This document shows positions 1 through 7,318 of a stretch of 64,000 nucleotides of DNA, in pieces. Both the position numbers and the translations under genes were made by a program. The stretch covers positions 186,001 to 250,000 of the forward strand of contig CAVZEV010000005.1 in NCBI GenBank assembly GCA_963774405.1. The letters run 5' to 3'. Source of the DNA: VRUE01 sp963774405. Its GTDB lineage: Bacteria; Actinomycetota; Thermoleophilia; Solirubrobacterales; 70-9. The notes beneath the pieces were generated by a model. It had not been told where the DNA came from. It saw nothing but the letters and a program-made list of their open reading frames with translations, and ran no database searches. Position 1 is the first letter of the stretch. Each line of letters begins with the position of its first letter.

Positions 1-74
1 ATCATCGCCGCCGCAATCCGGGCGCGGGCGGGGTCCGAGGACGCTCGGGGCATCCGTTCGTTGCCGGCGCTCAC
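1..74 (-). CDS. Possible TetR-family regulator, N-terminal fragment (runs off the window)
   Basis: A GTG start at 74 on the minus strand opens a frame that stays open to the window edge. The visible residues end in ARARIAAAMI, which resembles the helix that precedes the helix-turn-helix in TetR proteins. A purine-rich stretch (GGGGGAGGG) lies about 12 bases upstream of the start. The gene follows the TetR gene at 118-807 on the same strand. Only 25 residues are visible, so the family call is tentative. Confidence 0.4.
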   Translation of the reverse strand, partial: MSAGNERMPRASSDPARARIAAAM

Positions 75-117
75 ATCAGACCGGCCCTCCCCCTGCGCTC
101 GCTCCTCTCGTCAACCC

Positions 118-807
118 TCAAGCCGCGGCGGCGCGTGCCTGCGCCGCATCGGCCGCCCGCCCGGCCTCGACCTCGCCGACGTAGGGCGTCAGCGTCACCT
201 GCAGCATCTCCGGCAGCAGGGCCTTGATGTCGTCCACCTCGCCGGCCAGGAGCCGCTGGTGGACCAGCCAGGCGAGGCCGCCGACGATCGCCACCTCGAG
301 CCCGTCCGGCAGCCTGCCCGCGCGCGGGTTGTGAAGGCGTCCCTCGCGCAGCTTCGGCGCCAGCCGCTCCAGCATTCCCTGGTAGCGCTTCAGCGCCTCT
401 CCCCCGGCCGCCTGCGACTCGACGATGCAGAGCCGAGCCCGAGCCGGCTCCTTGGCGATCATCTCCAGGGCGATCTCCAGGCCGCGGGAGACCTGCTCCT
501 CCCAGGGCAGCTCGGGATCGAGCAGCTGCTCGAAAACCTCGGCTGCCGCCTCCATCGTCTCGTCGAAGGCGGCGAGGAAGCACTCTTCCTTGCTCGAGAA
601 CTGCTCGTAGAAGGTCGAGAGGGCCACGCGAGCGGTCTTGGCGATCAGCTCGATCGTGGTCTTCTGGTAGCCACGCTCGGCGACCAACTCCGCGGTCGCC
701 AGCAGCATCCGCTCGCGCTGGTTCTGGGCAACGAAGTCGCGCGGGACCAGGTGCCTTCCGGGGGGCATCGTGGCGAGCCTTTCGGAGAGCGATCGCGAAT
801 CCGCCAT
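118..807 (-). CDS. TetR/AcrR-family transcriptional regulator
   Basis: About 229 residues, typical for the family. The N-terminal helix-turn-helix lies at about residues 25-75, with the pattern RERMLLATAELVAERGY followed by TTIELIAKTARVALSTFYEQF. The C-terminal half is the ligand and dimer domain. ATG 807 is preferred over ATG 828 because the seven extra residues (MFWYLAG) do not fit a TetR N-terminus. It is divergent from the TetR gene at 954, with an AT-rich gap between them that probably holds shared promoters and operators. Its ligand is unknown; many TetR proteins control lipid or efflux genes. Confidence 0.9.
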   Translation of the reverse strand: MADSRSLSERLATMPPGRHLVPRDFVAQNQRERMLLATAELVAERGYQKTTIELIAKTARVALSTFYEQFSSKEECFLAAFDETMEAAAEVFEQLLDPELPWEEQVSRGLEIALEMIAKEPARARLCIVESQAAGGEALKRYQGMLERLAPKLREGRLHNPRAGRLPDGLEVAIVGGLAWLVHQRLLAGEVDDIKALLPEMLQVTLTPYVGEVEAGRAADAAQARAAAA

Positions 808-828
808 TCCGGCAAGGTACCAAAACAT

Positions 829-839
829 ACATCTGATGT
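829..839. promoter_or_regulatory. Short palindrome in the divergent TetR intergenic region
   Basis: ACATCTGATGT is an 11-bp palindrome just upstream of the minus-strand TetR gene. The gap at 808-953 is much richer in A+T than its surroundings, as expected for back-to-back promoters. An operator role is inferred from position only. Confidence 0.35.
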
Positions 840-953
840 CTACTTTCTTGCTTTACAGAAAACATTGCGTTCTACTCGCTCTAGTGCATTTACCGTTTTT
901 GAAAGCTGCTATACCTAGACAAAAGGTCAACGTTTGCAAAACTGGTAGGACCG

Positions 954-1664
954 ATGTCGGAAACGCCGAGCGCGGTCGACAAAGAAGAGGAGATAGCCCC
1001 GGTAGTCCCCTTTCCGGGGCTGCGCGCGCGGGCGCCGAGAGAGCGCCTGCTGGAGGCGATCCTGCTGGTCAGCGGCGAGCTCGGCTACGAGCAGGTCGCG
1101 GTCAAGCACGTGATCGAGCGGGCGCGAGCCAGTCGCGCCACCTTCTACAAGCACTTCGAGGATCGCGAGGACTGCTTCGCCCAAGCCTATGGTGACGCCT
1201 CCGAGTGGCTCTACCGGCGCCTGCTCGGCGCCGCCAAACGGCAGCCGACCTGGCGCGAGGGCCTGCGCGCGGCGTTGGCGGAGCTGCTCGAGTTCTGCGC
1301 CAACCAGCCGGCGATCGCGAAAGCGATCTTCGTCGAGGTCCACGCGGCGGGCGAGCGGGCGCTCGCCCAACGGCGCGATCTGATGGAGCGCCTCTCCCGC
1401 GCGCTTGACAGCGCGCGCCGCGAGATTCCCTCTCGCCAAGCTCCACCTCCTGTTACGTCCACCTTCATGGTAGGCGCTATCGACACTCTTGTGTGCGCGA
1501 AGCTGATGGACGGCGACGCCGCCCGCGCCCCGGAGATGCTCCCCGGCCTCCTCTACTTCGTCGTCATGCAGTACTTCGGCGAGGACGCCGCCTGGGAAGA
1601 GATGACCTCGGCCTCGGTGGCAACCTGGCACTCGCGGCGCGACGCCGCGGCGCAGCTTCCCTGA
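954..1664 (+). CDS. TetR/AcrR-family transcriptional regulator
   Basis: 236 residues. The helix-turn-helix is at about residues 27-77 (APRERLLEAILLVSGELGY, then a recognition region ending SRATFYKHFEDREDCF). It resembles the divergent TetR at 118-807 in length and in the FYxxFxxxExCF motif, so the two may be old paralogues. An AGGA ribosome-binding site sits 3 bases before ATG 954. The ligand cannot be predicted. Confidence 0.92.
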   Translation: MSETPSAVDKEEEIAPVVPFPGLRARAPRERLLEAILLVSGELGYEQVAVKHVIERARASRATFYKHFEDREDCFAQAYGDASEWLYRRLLGAAKRQPTWREGLRAALAELLEFCANQPAIAKAIFVEVHAAGERALAQRRDLMERLSRALDSARREIPSRQAPPPVTSTFMVGAIDTLVCAKLMDGDAARAPEMLPGLLYFVVMQYFGEDAAWEEMTSASVATWHSRRDAAAQLP

Positions 1665-1681
1665 TTTGACACTGTATATAT

Positions 1682-1717
1682 AGTCAGCTTTTCCGTTTTA
1701 ACTCGTATCAGCTGACT
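1682..1717. promoter_or_regulatory. Inverted repeat abutting the start codon of the next gene
   Basis: AGTCAGC at 1682-1688 is repeated inverted as GCTGACT at 1711-1717, immediately before GTG 1718. The preceding stretch CTGTATATATAG is AT-rich and promoter-like. An operator or an RNA hairpin covering the initiation region are both possible. Confidence 0.35.
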
Positions 1718-2893
1718 GTGTCCACCGCCCGATACCACGCGATTGTGCTCGCGCCAGAGTCCGCGGCGCGGCAGTTCGCCGCCGAAAGCGACTGGGCCCT
1801 CGACGAGGCAGCAAGTGCGGATGCGCCCGACGGCGCCGTCGTCGTCCGACTCGACCGCTCACTGACAGGTGGTCATCAGCTGTCCCGCACCGGGTTTCGC
1901 CTTGGCGAGGAGCTGAGCCACCAGGGCCTGCGACCCGTCGGGATGGTTGCCAACCTCATCGGCAGCGGCGACGGGCTCGATGCCGCGGGAAAGATATGGG
2001 CACAAGTGTGGCCTCAGGGCCACGGCCCCGATGGCGGGCCAATCGAAGTCACGATCCCCGACCCTGCGCCGGAAGGCAACGGGAAGAAAGAGTCACCCCC
2101 CTCGACCGACCCCGCCAAAAAAGCCGCGGCTCCGGCCACTGCCGAGAAAAGCGACGATTCCGGCAAAGACACGTCGGGAGCAGCGGATTGCTGCGAGGCG
2201 GAAACGCTCAAGGCGGCACTCGGTGCACTCGCGGACCCCGGCGCAATATGGGCATGGGCCGAGGATGGCAAGCGCGGCGAGCTGGCGCGAACCCTGCTTC
2301 CGGATCTATACGACAACCGCGCCGCCCTTAGCGAGAGAGCCGCCTGGCTGGTGTCTCCGGAGACCGTGCTGCTGGATCGCCTTTGCGAGGACAAGAGGGG
2401 TGGGCTGGCGGAGGAGCTGCTGCGGGCGCGCAGCAAGCTGACCGAGGCCGACACCAGGATGCGTGGATCGCGGGCCGATCTGCTGGCGAAGAAAGTCGAA
2501 CTGGAAGCGAAGGAAGTCGAGCTGGCGGGTAAACGTGTCGACCTGGCCGAGAACGGGGTGGCCTTGGCCGGCGAGGCACTGGCTCACATGCAGAAGTGGC
2601 GCTCGATCGCCGACTGGGGACTGGCCTTCCTCGTCGCGACCACGGTTTTCAGCATGGCCGCCGCGGCCTACGTACTGCTGAAGCTCATGCCCGGCAAAGA
2701 GGTCAGCGACGCGGCGGCCCCGATCATCATCTTCGTCCTCGCCCTCTTCGCGATCTCACCAGCCGTTCTCCTGCTGCGCGAGCGGCCTTTGGAAGGACTT
2801 GACAAGTGGTCGCCCGGCGGTGGAAGCAGTGAATCCCAGCCTAAAGAAAAAGACAAGAAAGACGACGCGAAGTCGTCCAAAGGCAAAACCTAG
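1718..2893 (+). CDS. Uncharacterised membrane-anchored protein with heptad-repeat coiled coil
   Basis: 391 residues from GTG 1718; family not recognised. Order of parts: a soluble N-terminal region (1-110), a Pro/Ala/Lys-rich linker (110-160), a helical region, a coiled coil at about 230-295 containing near-identical heptads (KKVELEA, KEVELAG, KRVDLAE, NGVALAG), two membrane segments at about 300-325 and 335-354, and a highly charged Lys/Asp/Ser tail. The topology suggests both ends lie in the cytoplasm. It stands alone between a TetR gene and the convergent pccB gene. Base composition is slightly less GC-rich than neighbours, compatible with acquisition but not proof. Confidence 0.78.
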   Translation: MSTARYHAIVLAPESAARQFAAESDWALDEAASADAPDGAVVVRLDRSLTGGHQLSRTGFRLGEELSHQGLRPVGMVANLIGSGDGLDAAGKIWAQVWPQGHGPDGGPIEVTIPDPAPEGNGKKESPPSTDPAKKAAAPATAEKSDDSGKDTSGAADCCEAETLKAALGALADPGAIWAWAEDGKRGELARTLLPDLYDNRAALSERAAWLVSPETVLLDRLCEDKRGGLAEELLRARSKLTEADTRMRGSRADLLAKKVELEAKEVELAGKRVDLAENGVALAGEALAHMQKWRSIADWGLAFLVATTVFSMAAAAYVLLKLMPGKEVSDAAAPIIIFVLALFAISPAVLLLRERPLEGLDKWSPGGGSSESQPKEKDKKDDAKSSKGKT

Positions 2894-2905
2894 GCCCGAG
2901 CGGGC

Positions 2906-4474
2906 CTAAAGCGGGATGTTGCCGTGCTTGCGCTTCGGCTGCTCGACCCGCTTGCTCTGCAGCATCCGCAGCGCCTTGATCAGCTTCGGCCGCGTCTCGC
3001 GCGGCTCGATCACGTCGTCGATGTAGCCGCGCTCGGCCGCCGAGTAGGGGTTGGCGAAGTGGGCCTTGTAGTCGTCGATCAGCTTCTGGCGACGCTCGTC
3101 GGGCGTCGGCGAGGAGGCGATGTCCTTGCGGTAGATGATGTTGACGGCGCCCTCGGGGCCCATCACCGCGACCTCGGCGGTCGGCCAGGCGACGTTGTAG
3201 TCGGCCAGCATGTGCTTGGAGGCCATCACGTCGTAGGCGCCCCCGTAGGCCTTGCGGGTGACGACGGTCAGCTTCGGCACGGTCGCCTCGGTGTAGGCGT
3301 AGAGCAGCTTGGCGCCGTGGCGGATGATCCCGTTCCACTCCTGGTCGGTGCCCGGCAGGAAGCCCGGCACGTCGGTGAAGGTGAGGATCGGGACGTTGAA
3401 GGCGTCGCAGGTGCGGACGAAGCGGGCCGCCTTCTCGGAGGCCTCGATGTTGAGCACCCCGGCGAGGAAGGCGGGCTGGTTGCCGACGACCCCGACCGGG
3501 AAGCCGTCGAGCCGCGAGAAGCCGCAGACGATGTTCTTTGCGAAGTGCTCGTGGACCTCGAAGAACTCCCCGTCGTCGACGACCTGGGCGATCACCTCGC
3601 GCATGTCGTAGGGCTTGGAGGGATCGTCGGGAACCAGCGAGTCGAGCGACTCGTCTTCGCGCTCGGGATCGTCGGAGGGCTCGAAGCGAGGCGGCGTCTC
3701 GAGGTTGTTCGAGGGCAGGAAGCCAAGCAGGTAGCGGACGTCCTCGAGGCAGCTCTCCTCGTCCTCGGAGGCGAAGTGGGCGACGCCGGACTTCGAGTTG
3801 TGGCTCATCGCCCCGCCCAACTCCTCGAACTCAACTTCCTCGCCGGTCACCGTCTTGATCACTTCCGGACCGGTGATGAACATGTGGGAGGTCTCCTTGA
3901 CCATGAAGATGAAGTCGGTCATCGCCGGCGAGTAGACGGCGCCGCCGGCGCAGGGCCCCATGATCAAGCTGATCTGCGGGATCACACCCGAGCATTTGAC
4001 GTTGCGGGCGAAGACGTCGCCGTAGGCGCCGAGCGAGACGACGCCCTCCTGGATCCGGGCACCGCCGGAGTCGTTGATGCCGATCACCGGCGCGCCGACC
4101 TGAGCGGCGAGGTCCATCACCTTGCACATCTTCTCCGCCATCACCTCGCCGAGGCTGCCGCCGAAGACGGTGAAGTCCTGCGAGAAGACGAAGACGGTGC
4201 GGCCGTCGACGGTGCCGTGGCCGGTGACGACGGCGTCGCCCCAGGGCCGTTTCTTCTGCATCTCGAAGTCGTAGGTGCGGTGGCGGACGAAGGTGTCGAG
4301 CTCCTCGAAGGAGCCGGGATCGAGCAGCTTCTCGATCCGCTCGCGCGCCGTCATCTTGCCCTTGGCGTGCTGTTTCTCCACCGCCTGCTCGGAAGCCGAG
4401 TGGATCGCTTCCTCGCGCAGCTCACGCAGGTAGGAGAGCTTCTCCTCGTGGGTGACCGGGTTCTTCTCGCGCAT
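2906..4474 (-). CDS. pccB: Acyl-CoA (propionyl-CoA) carboxylase, carboxyltransferase beta subunit
   Basis: 522 residues, the normal length for PccB/AccD-type carboxyltransferases. Both crotonase-like halves are present: the first has GINDSGGARIQEGV and an oxyanion-hole GPCAGGAVYSPA, the second has DVPGFLPGTDQEW and RKAYGGAYDVM. The C-terminus KRKHGNIPL is typical. The enzyme moves a carboxyl group from biotin to propionyl-CoA (or acetyl-CoA). No biotin carboxylase alpha subunit is in the window, so it must be encoded elsewhere. Methylmalonyl-CoA mutase lies upstream on the same strand, which favours propionyl-CoA as substrate. Confidence 0.95.
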   Translation of the reverse strand: MREKNPVTHEEKLSYLRELREEAIHSASEQAVEKQHAKGKMTARERIEKLLDPGSFEELDTFVRHRTYDFEMQKKRPWGDAVVTGHGTVDGRTVFVFSQDFTVFGGSLGEVMAEKMCKVMDLAAQVGAPVIGINDSGGARIQEGVVSLGAYGDVFARNVKCSGVIPQISLIMGPCAGGAVYSPAMTDFIFMVKETSHMFITGPEVIKTVTGEEVEFEELGGAMSHNSKSGVAHFASEDEESCLEDVRYLLGFLPSNNLETPPRFEPSDDPEREDESLDSLVPDDPSKPYDMREVIAQVVDDGEFFEVHEHFAKNIVCGFSRLDGFPVGVVGNQPAFLAGVLNIEASEKAARFVRTCDAFNVPILTFTDVPGFLPGTDQEWNGIIRHGAKLLYAYTEATVPKLTVVTRKAYGGAYDVMASKHMLADYNVAWPTAEVAVMGPEGAVNIIYRKDIASSPTPDERRQKLIDDYKAHFANPYSAAERGYIDDVIEPRETRPKLIKALRMLQSKRVEQPKRKHGNIPL

Positions 4475-4515
4475 CGGGCGCGGAAGTCTATTTACCTGCG
4501 CTGCGGAAGGGAGCC

Positions 4516-4752
4516 TTAGGCAAACGGCTTCTTCTGCGGTTCGGCAAGGCGGTCGAGAAGCCGCTCCAGGTCGGCCTCAACAAGCCCGGAGCCATCCCGG
4601 GCTTTGAGCGCAACCCGCGTGCCAAAGCCCTTCTCGGCCATCGTCACCTCGACGCCTTCGACCTCGGCGATCAGCTCAGCAAGCTCCGGCTCGGACTTCA
4701 TCAGCGTGCGCGCGGCCTCGATCATGGCGTGCGCTTCCATCTCCGGCGGCAT
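4516..4752 (-). CDS. Small acidic protein upstream of pccB
   Basis: 78 residues, 41 bases upstream of pccB and on the same strand, so probably co-transcribed. The sequence is Glu-rich and helical, with repeated ExxxLxxLL-type patterns. Position recalls the small epsilon subunit of actinobacterial acyl-CoA carboxylases, but I do not see that subunit's usual sequence, so no function is assigned. It could be a poorly conserved accessory subunit. Confidence 0.6.
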   Translation of the reverse strand: MPPEMEAHAMIEAARTLMKSEPELAELIAEVEGVEVTMAEKGFGTRVALKARDGSGLVEADLERLLDRLAEPQKKPFA

Positions 4753-4797
4753 GTTCCTGCGCGCCGCTCGGTCTGGGCGTGACGCTGCAGGACACGG

Positions 4798-5229
4798 CTA
4801 CCCGCCAAGCACTGTGGCGACGCCGGCGGCGTCGGGGAAAACGTGACGGAGACGGGGGACGTTCGCGAAGTCACCGTCGGCTGAGACCAAGGCCGTCGCA
4901 CCCGCCTCGATGGCGGCGGCGGCGAGCACCGCGTCGAATGCCCCGAGGTCGTCGCTCCGCTCGAACAGCGCCAACCCCTCTCGCAGGTTCTCGCTGTCGA
5001 CATCAAGAAGCGGGGAGAGGATCTCGGCGTAGTCGCGGCCCAAAGCCGCAGCGTCTGCTCGCTCGCGTCGGCGCGCCCTGACGTGCACGAACTCCTGGAT
5101 CGCCTCAACCGTGGTGGTGGCCTGGATCGCGCCGCTCGCGACCGCGCCGATCAATTCGCGGCAGGGGTTCCTCAGCGGATGATCCGCCCCCTTCGCGTAG
5201 ACGAGGATGGTTGTGTCGAGGACGATCAC
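4798..5229 (-). CDS. vapC: VapC-type PIN-domain ribonuclease toxin
   Basis: 143 residues, a complete PIN domain. The acidic metal ligands expected for the fold are present: Asp5 (VLDTTILVY), Glu42/Glu46 (VEAIQEF), Asp99 (GAFDAVLAA) and Asp118/Asp120 (SADGDF). VapC toxins cleave tRNA or rRNA when freed from antitoxin. It starts inside the last codons of the antitoxin gene (4-base overlap), the standard antitoxin-first arrangement. The pair sits between methylmalonyl-CoA mutase and pccB. Confidence 0.9.
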   Translation of the reverse strand: MIVLDTTILVYAKGADHPLRNPCRELIGAVASGAIQATTTVEAIQEFVHVRARRRERADAAALGRDYAEILSPLLDVDSENLREGLALFERSDDLGAFDAVLAAAAIEAGATALVSADGDFANVPRLRHVFPDAAGVATVLGG

Positions 5230-5480
5230 GCGCGCCGGGCGCGCAAGACGTCGAGCTCGTCCTTGAGCCGGGCGACATCGGGGACCGCCATGTCGTCGGC
5301 TTCCAGCAAGCGTCTACCGGCTGCCTCCCGTCGGGCCGGTACCGCTGTCACTCCCCTGTCGATCGCCTCGCGAACCACCGTGGCCACGGACACCCCGCGC
5401 TCCCGGGCGGCAGAGGTGATCCGGGCGTGGCGCTCGTCGTCGATCAGGATCTGGAGCCGATGCTCAAGTGACATGAGCAT
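5226..5480 (-). CDS. vapB: VapB-type ribbon-helix-helix antitoxin
   Basis: 84 residues. The first ~45 form a ribbon-helix-helix pattern (LQILIDDERHARITSAARERGVS and a second helix VATVVREAIDRG); the rest is a charged helical tail that would wrap the toxin. The start could be ATG 5480 or ATG 5474. A perfect inverted repeat covers both starts, which fits autoregulation. Only 12 bases separate it from the mutase stop codon. Confidence 0.85.
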   Translation of the reverse strand: MLMSLEHRLQILIDDERHARITSAARERGVSVATVVREAIDRGVTAVPARREAAGRRLLEADDMAVPDVARLKDELDVLRARRA

Positions 5481-5495
5481 ACATTAGCATGCTCA
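5474..5495. promoter_or_regulatory. Probable VapB operator
   Basis: TGAGCAT at 5474-5480 is repeated inverted as ATGCTCA at 5489-5495, separated by 8 bases. It covers the vapB start codon and the mutase stop codon. Ribbon-helix-helix antitoxins usually bind such repeats to repress their own operon; the assignment is inferred from position. Confidence 0.45.
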
Positions 5496-7118
5496 AAAGA
5501 ACGCCCCGCCCTTGTACTCGCCGAAAACGTCGCGCATCGCGCCGCAGACCTCGCCGATCGAGGCCTCGGCGGCGAGTGCGGCGCGGATCGGGTGCAGCAG
5601 GTTGCCGTCGCCGCGGGCGACGTCGCGCAGAGACTCCAGCTTGGCCTCGACGCCGGCCTGGTCGCGGCGCTCCTTGAAGGCCTTCAGCCGGGCCAGCTGG
5701 CGCTGCTCGGCCTCGGGGTCGACGCGGAGGATGTCGACGTCGTCGACCTGGTCGGTGACGTACTTGTTGACGCCAACGATGATGTCCTGGCCGCTGCGGT
5801 AGCGCTCGTGGTAGCTGTGCGCCGACTCCTCGATCTCGCGCTGCATGAACTCCAGCGCCTCGACCGAGCCGCCCAGCTCTTCGACCTTCTCCATCAGCTC
5901 CCAGGAGCGCGCCTCCACCTCGTCGGTCAGCGACTCGACGAAGTAGGAGCCGGCGAAGGGGTCGACCGTGTCGGCGGCGCCGGACTCGTGCGCCAGTACC
6001 TGCTGGGTGCGCAGGGCGATCCGGGCCGAGCGCTCGGTCGGCAGCGCGAGCGCCTCGTCGAAGCCGTTGGTGTGCAGGCTCTGGGTGCCGCCGCAGACGG
6101 CGGCGAAGCCCTGCAGGGCGACGCGGATGATGTTGACCTCGGGCTGCTGGGCCTGCAGCGTCACGCCGCCGGTCTGGGTGTGGAAGCGGATCTTCATCGA
6201 GTTCGGGTCTCGCGCGCCGAAGCGCTCGGCGACGATCTTGGCCCACATCCGCCGCACCGCGCGGAACTTGGCGATCTCCTGGAAGACCTGGTTGTGGCCG
6301 TTGAAGAAGAAGGCGAGGCGAGGCGCGAACTCGTCGATCTTCAGCCCCCGCGCCAGCGCCGCTTCGACGTAGGCGATCGCGTTGGAAAGCGTGAAGGCCA
6401 CCTCCTGCACGGCCGAACAGCCCTTCTCGCGGATGTGGTAGCCAGAGATCGAGATCGTGTTCCACTTCGGCACGTTGCTGTGGCAGTACTCGAAGATGTC
6501 GGTGGTCAGGCGCATCGTCGGCTCGGGCGGGAAGATGTAGTTGCCGCGCGCCATGTACTCCTTGAGCACGTCGTTTTGGACCGTGCCGCGCAGCTTCTCC
6601 GAGGGGACGCCCTGCTCCTCGCCGACCAGCTCGTAGAGCAGCAGCAGGATCGCCGCCGGGGCGTTGATCGTCATCGAGGTCGAGACGCCGTCGAGCGGGA
6701 TCTCCTCGAAGCAGATCCGCATGTCCTCGATCGTGTCGATAGGGACGCCGGTGCGGCCGACCTCGCCGTGGCAGAGCGGGTCGTCGGAGTCACGACCGAG
6801 CTGGGTCGGCAGGTCGAAGGCCATCGAGAGCCCGGTCGAGCCGTGCTCGATCAGGTAGCGGTAGCGCTCGTTGGTGTCCTCGGGGGTGGCGAAGCCGGCG
6901 TACTGGCGCATCGTCCAGAGCCGATCGCGGTACATGCCCTCGTGGATTCCCCGCGTGAAGGGCGGCGCGCCGGGCTCACCGAGGCGCTCCTCCAGCCCCG
7001 GGGCGACGTCCTCGGCGTCGTAGACGCGCTCTATCTCGATGCCGGAATCGGTGAAGACGCGATCGTCGTCGGGCCCCACAAGCGGGGCGATCGTGCGGTG
7101 GGTCTCTTCGGTAGCCAT
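5493..7118 (-). CDS. Methylmalonyl-CoA mutase, catalytic subunit without B12 domain
   Basis: 541 residues covering the substrate-binding TIM barrel: TRGIHEGMYRDRLWTMRQYAGF near residue 54, then SMAFDLPTQLG, ISISGYHIREKG and the late FHTQTGGVTLQAQQPEVNIIR. The protein stops at KGGAFF, where the cobalamin-binding domain of single-chain mutases would begin, so it belongs to the split type with a separate B12 subunit, not seen here. It converts methylmalonyl-CoA to succinyl-CoA. With pccB and mce (49.5 kb) it makes the propionyl-CoA to succinyl-CoA route. Confidence 0.96.
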   Translation of the reverse strand: MATEETHRTIAPLVGPDDDRVFTDSGIEIERVYDAEDVAPGLEERLGEPGAPPFTRGIHEGMYRDRLWTMRQYAGFATPEDTNERYRYLIEHGSTGLSMAFDLPTQLGRDSDDPLCHGEVGRTGVPIDTIEDMRICFEEIPLDGVSTSMTINAPAAILLLLYELVGEEQGVPSEKLRGTVQNDVLKEYMARGNYIFPPEPTMRLTTDIFEYCHSNVPKWNTISISGYHIREKGCSAVQEVAFTLSNAIAYVEAALARGLKIDEFAPRLAFFFNGHNQVFQEIAKFRAVRRMWAKIVAERFGARDPNSMKIRFHTQTGGVTLQAQQPEVNIIRVALQGFAAVCGGTQSLHTNGFDEALALPTERSARIALRTQQVLAHESGAADTVDPFAGSYFVESLTDEVEARSWELMEKVEELGGSVEALEFMQREIEESAHSYHERYRSGQDIIVGVNKYVTDQVDDVDILRVDPEAEQRQLARLKAFKERRDQAGVEAKLESLRDVARGDGNLLHPIRAALAAEASIGEVCGAMRDVFGEYKGGAFF

Positions 7119-7173
7119 GGCGACAGGATATGCGGAGCGCGCCGGCCCGCCCTTTACCTGAGCGCCCGATGAT

Positions 7174-7191
7174 GCTCTAATGAATTAGAGC
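7174..7191. promoter_or_regulatory. Perfect palindromic operator between divergent genes
   Basis: GCTCTAAT at 7174-7181 and ATTAGAGC at 7184-7191 form an 8-bp perfect inverted repeat with a 2-base centre. It lies between the mutase gene (start 7118, minus) and the gene starting at 7319 (plus), in an AT-rich patch. Size and symmetry fit a dimeric repressor such as MarR or TetR type; the regulator is not identified. Confidence 0.5.
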
Positions 7192-7318
7192 GATTTATTT
7201 GCATCTGCATGTTCCCTTCTGTACCTTCGCTCGTACCGGAGAGGTATCAGGCAGTAACCAGTTTTCGTGGACTCGAACAGGCATGGCTTCGAGCCATGCG
7301 GGGAAAAGGGAGAGCGAG

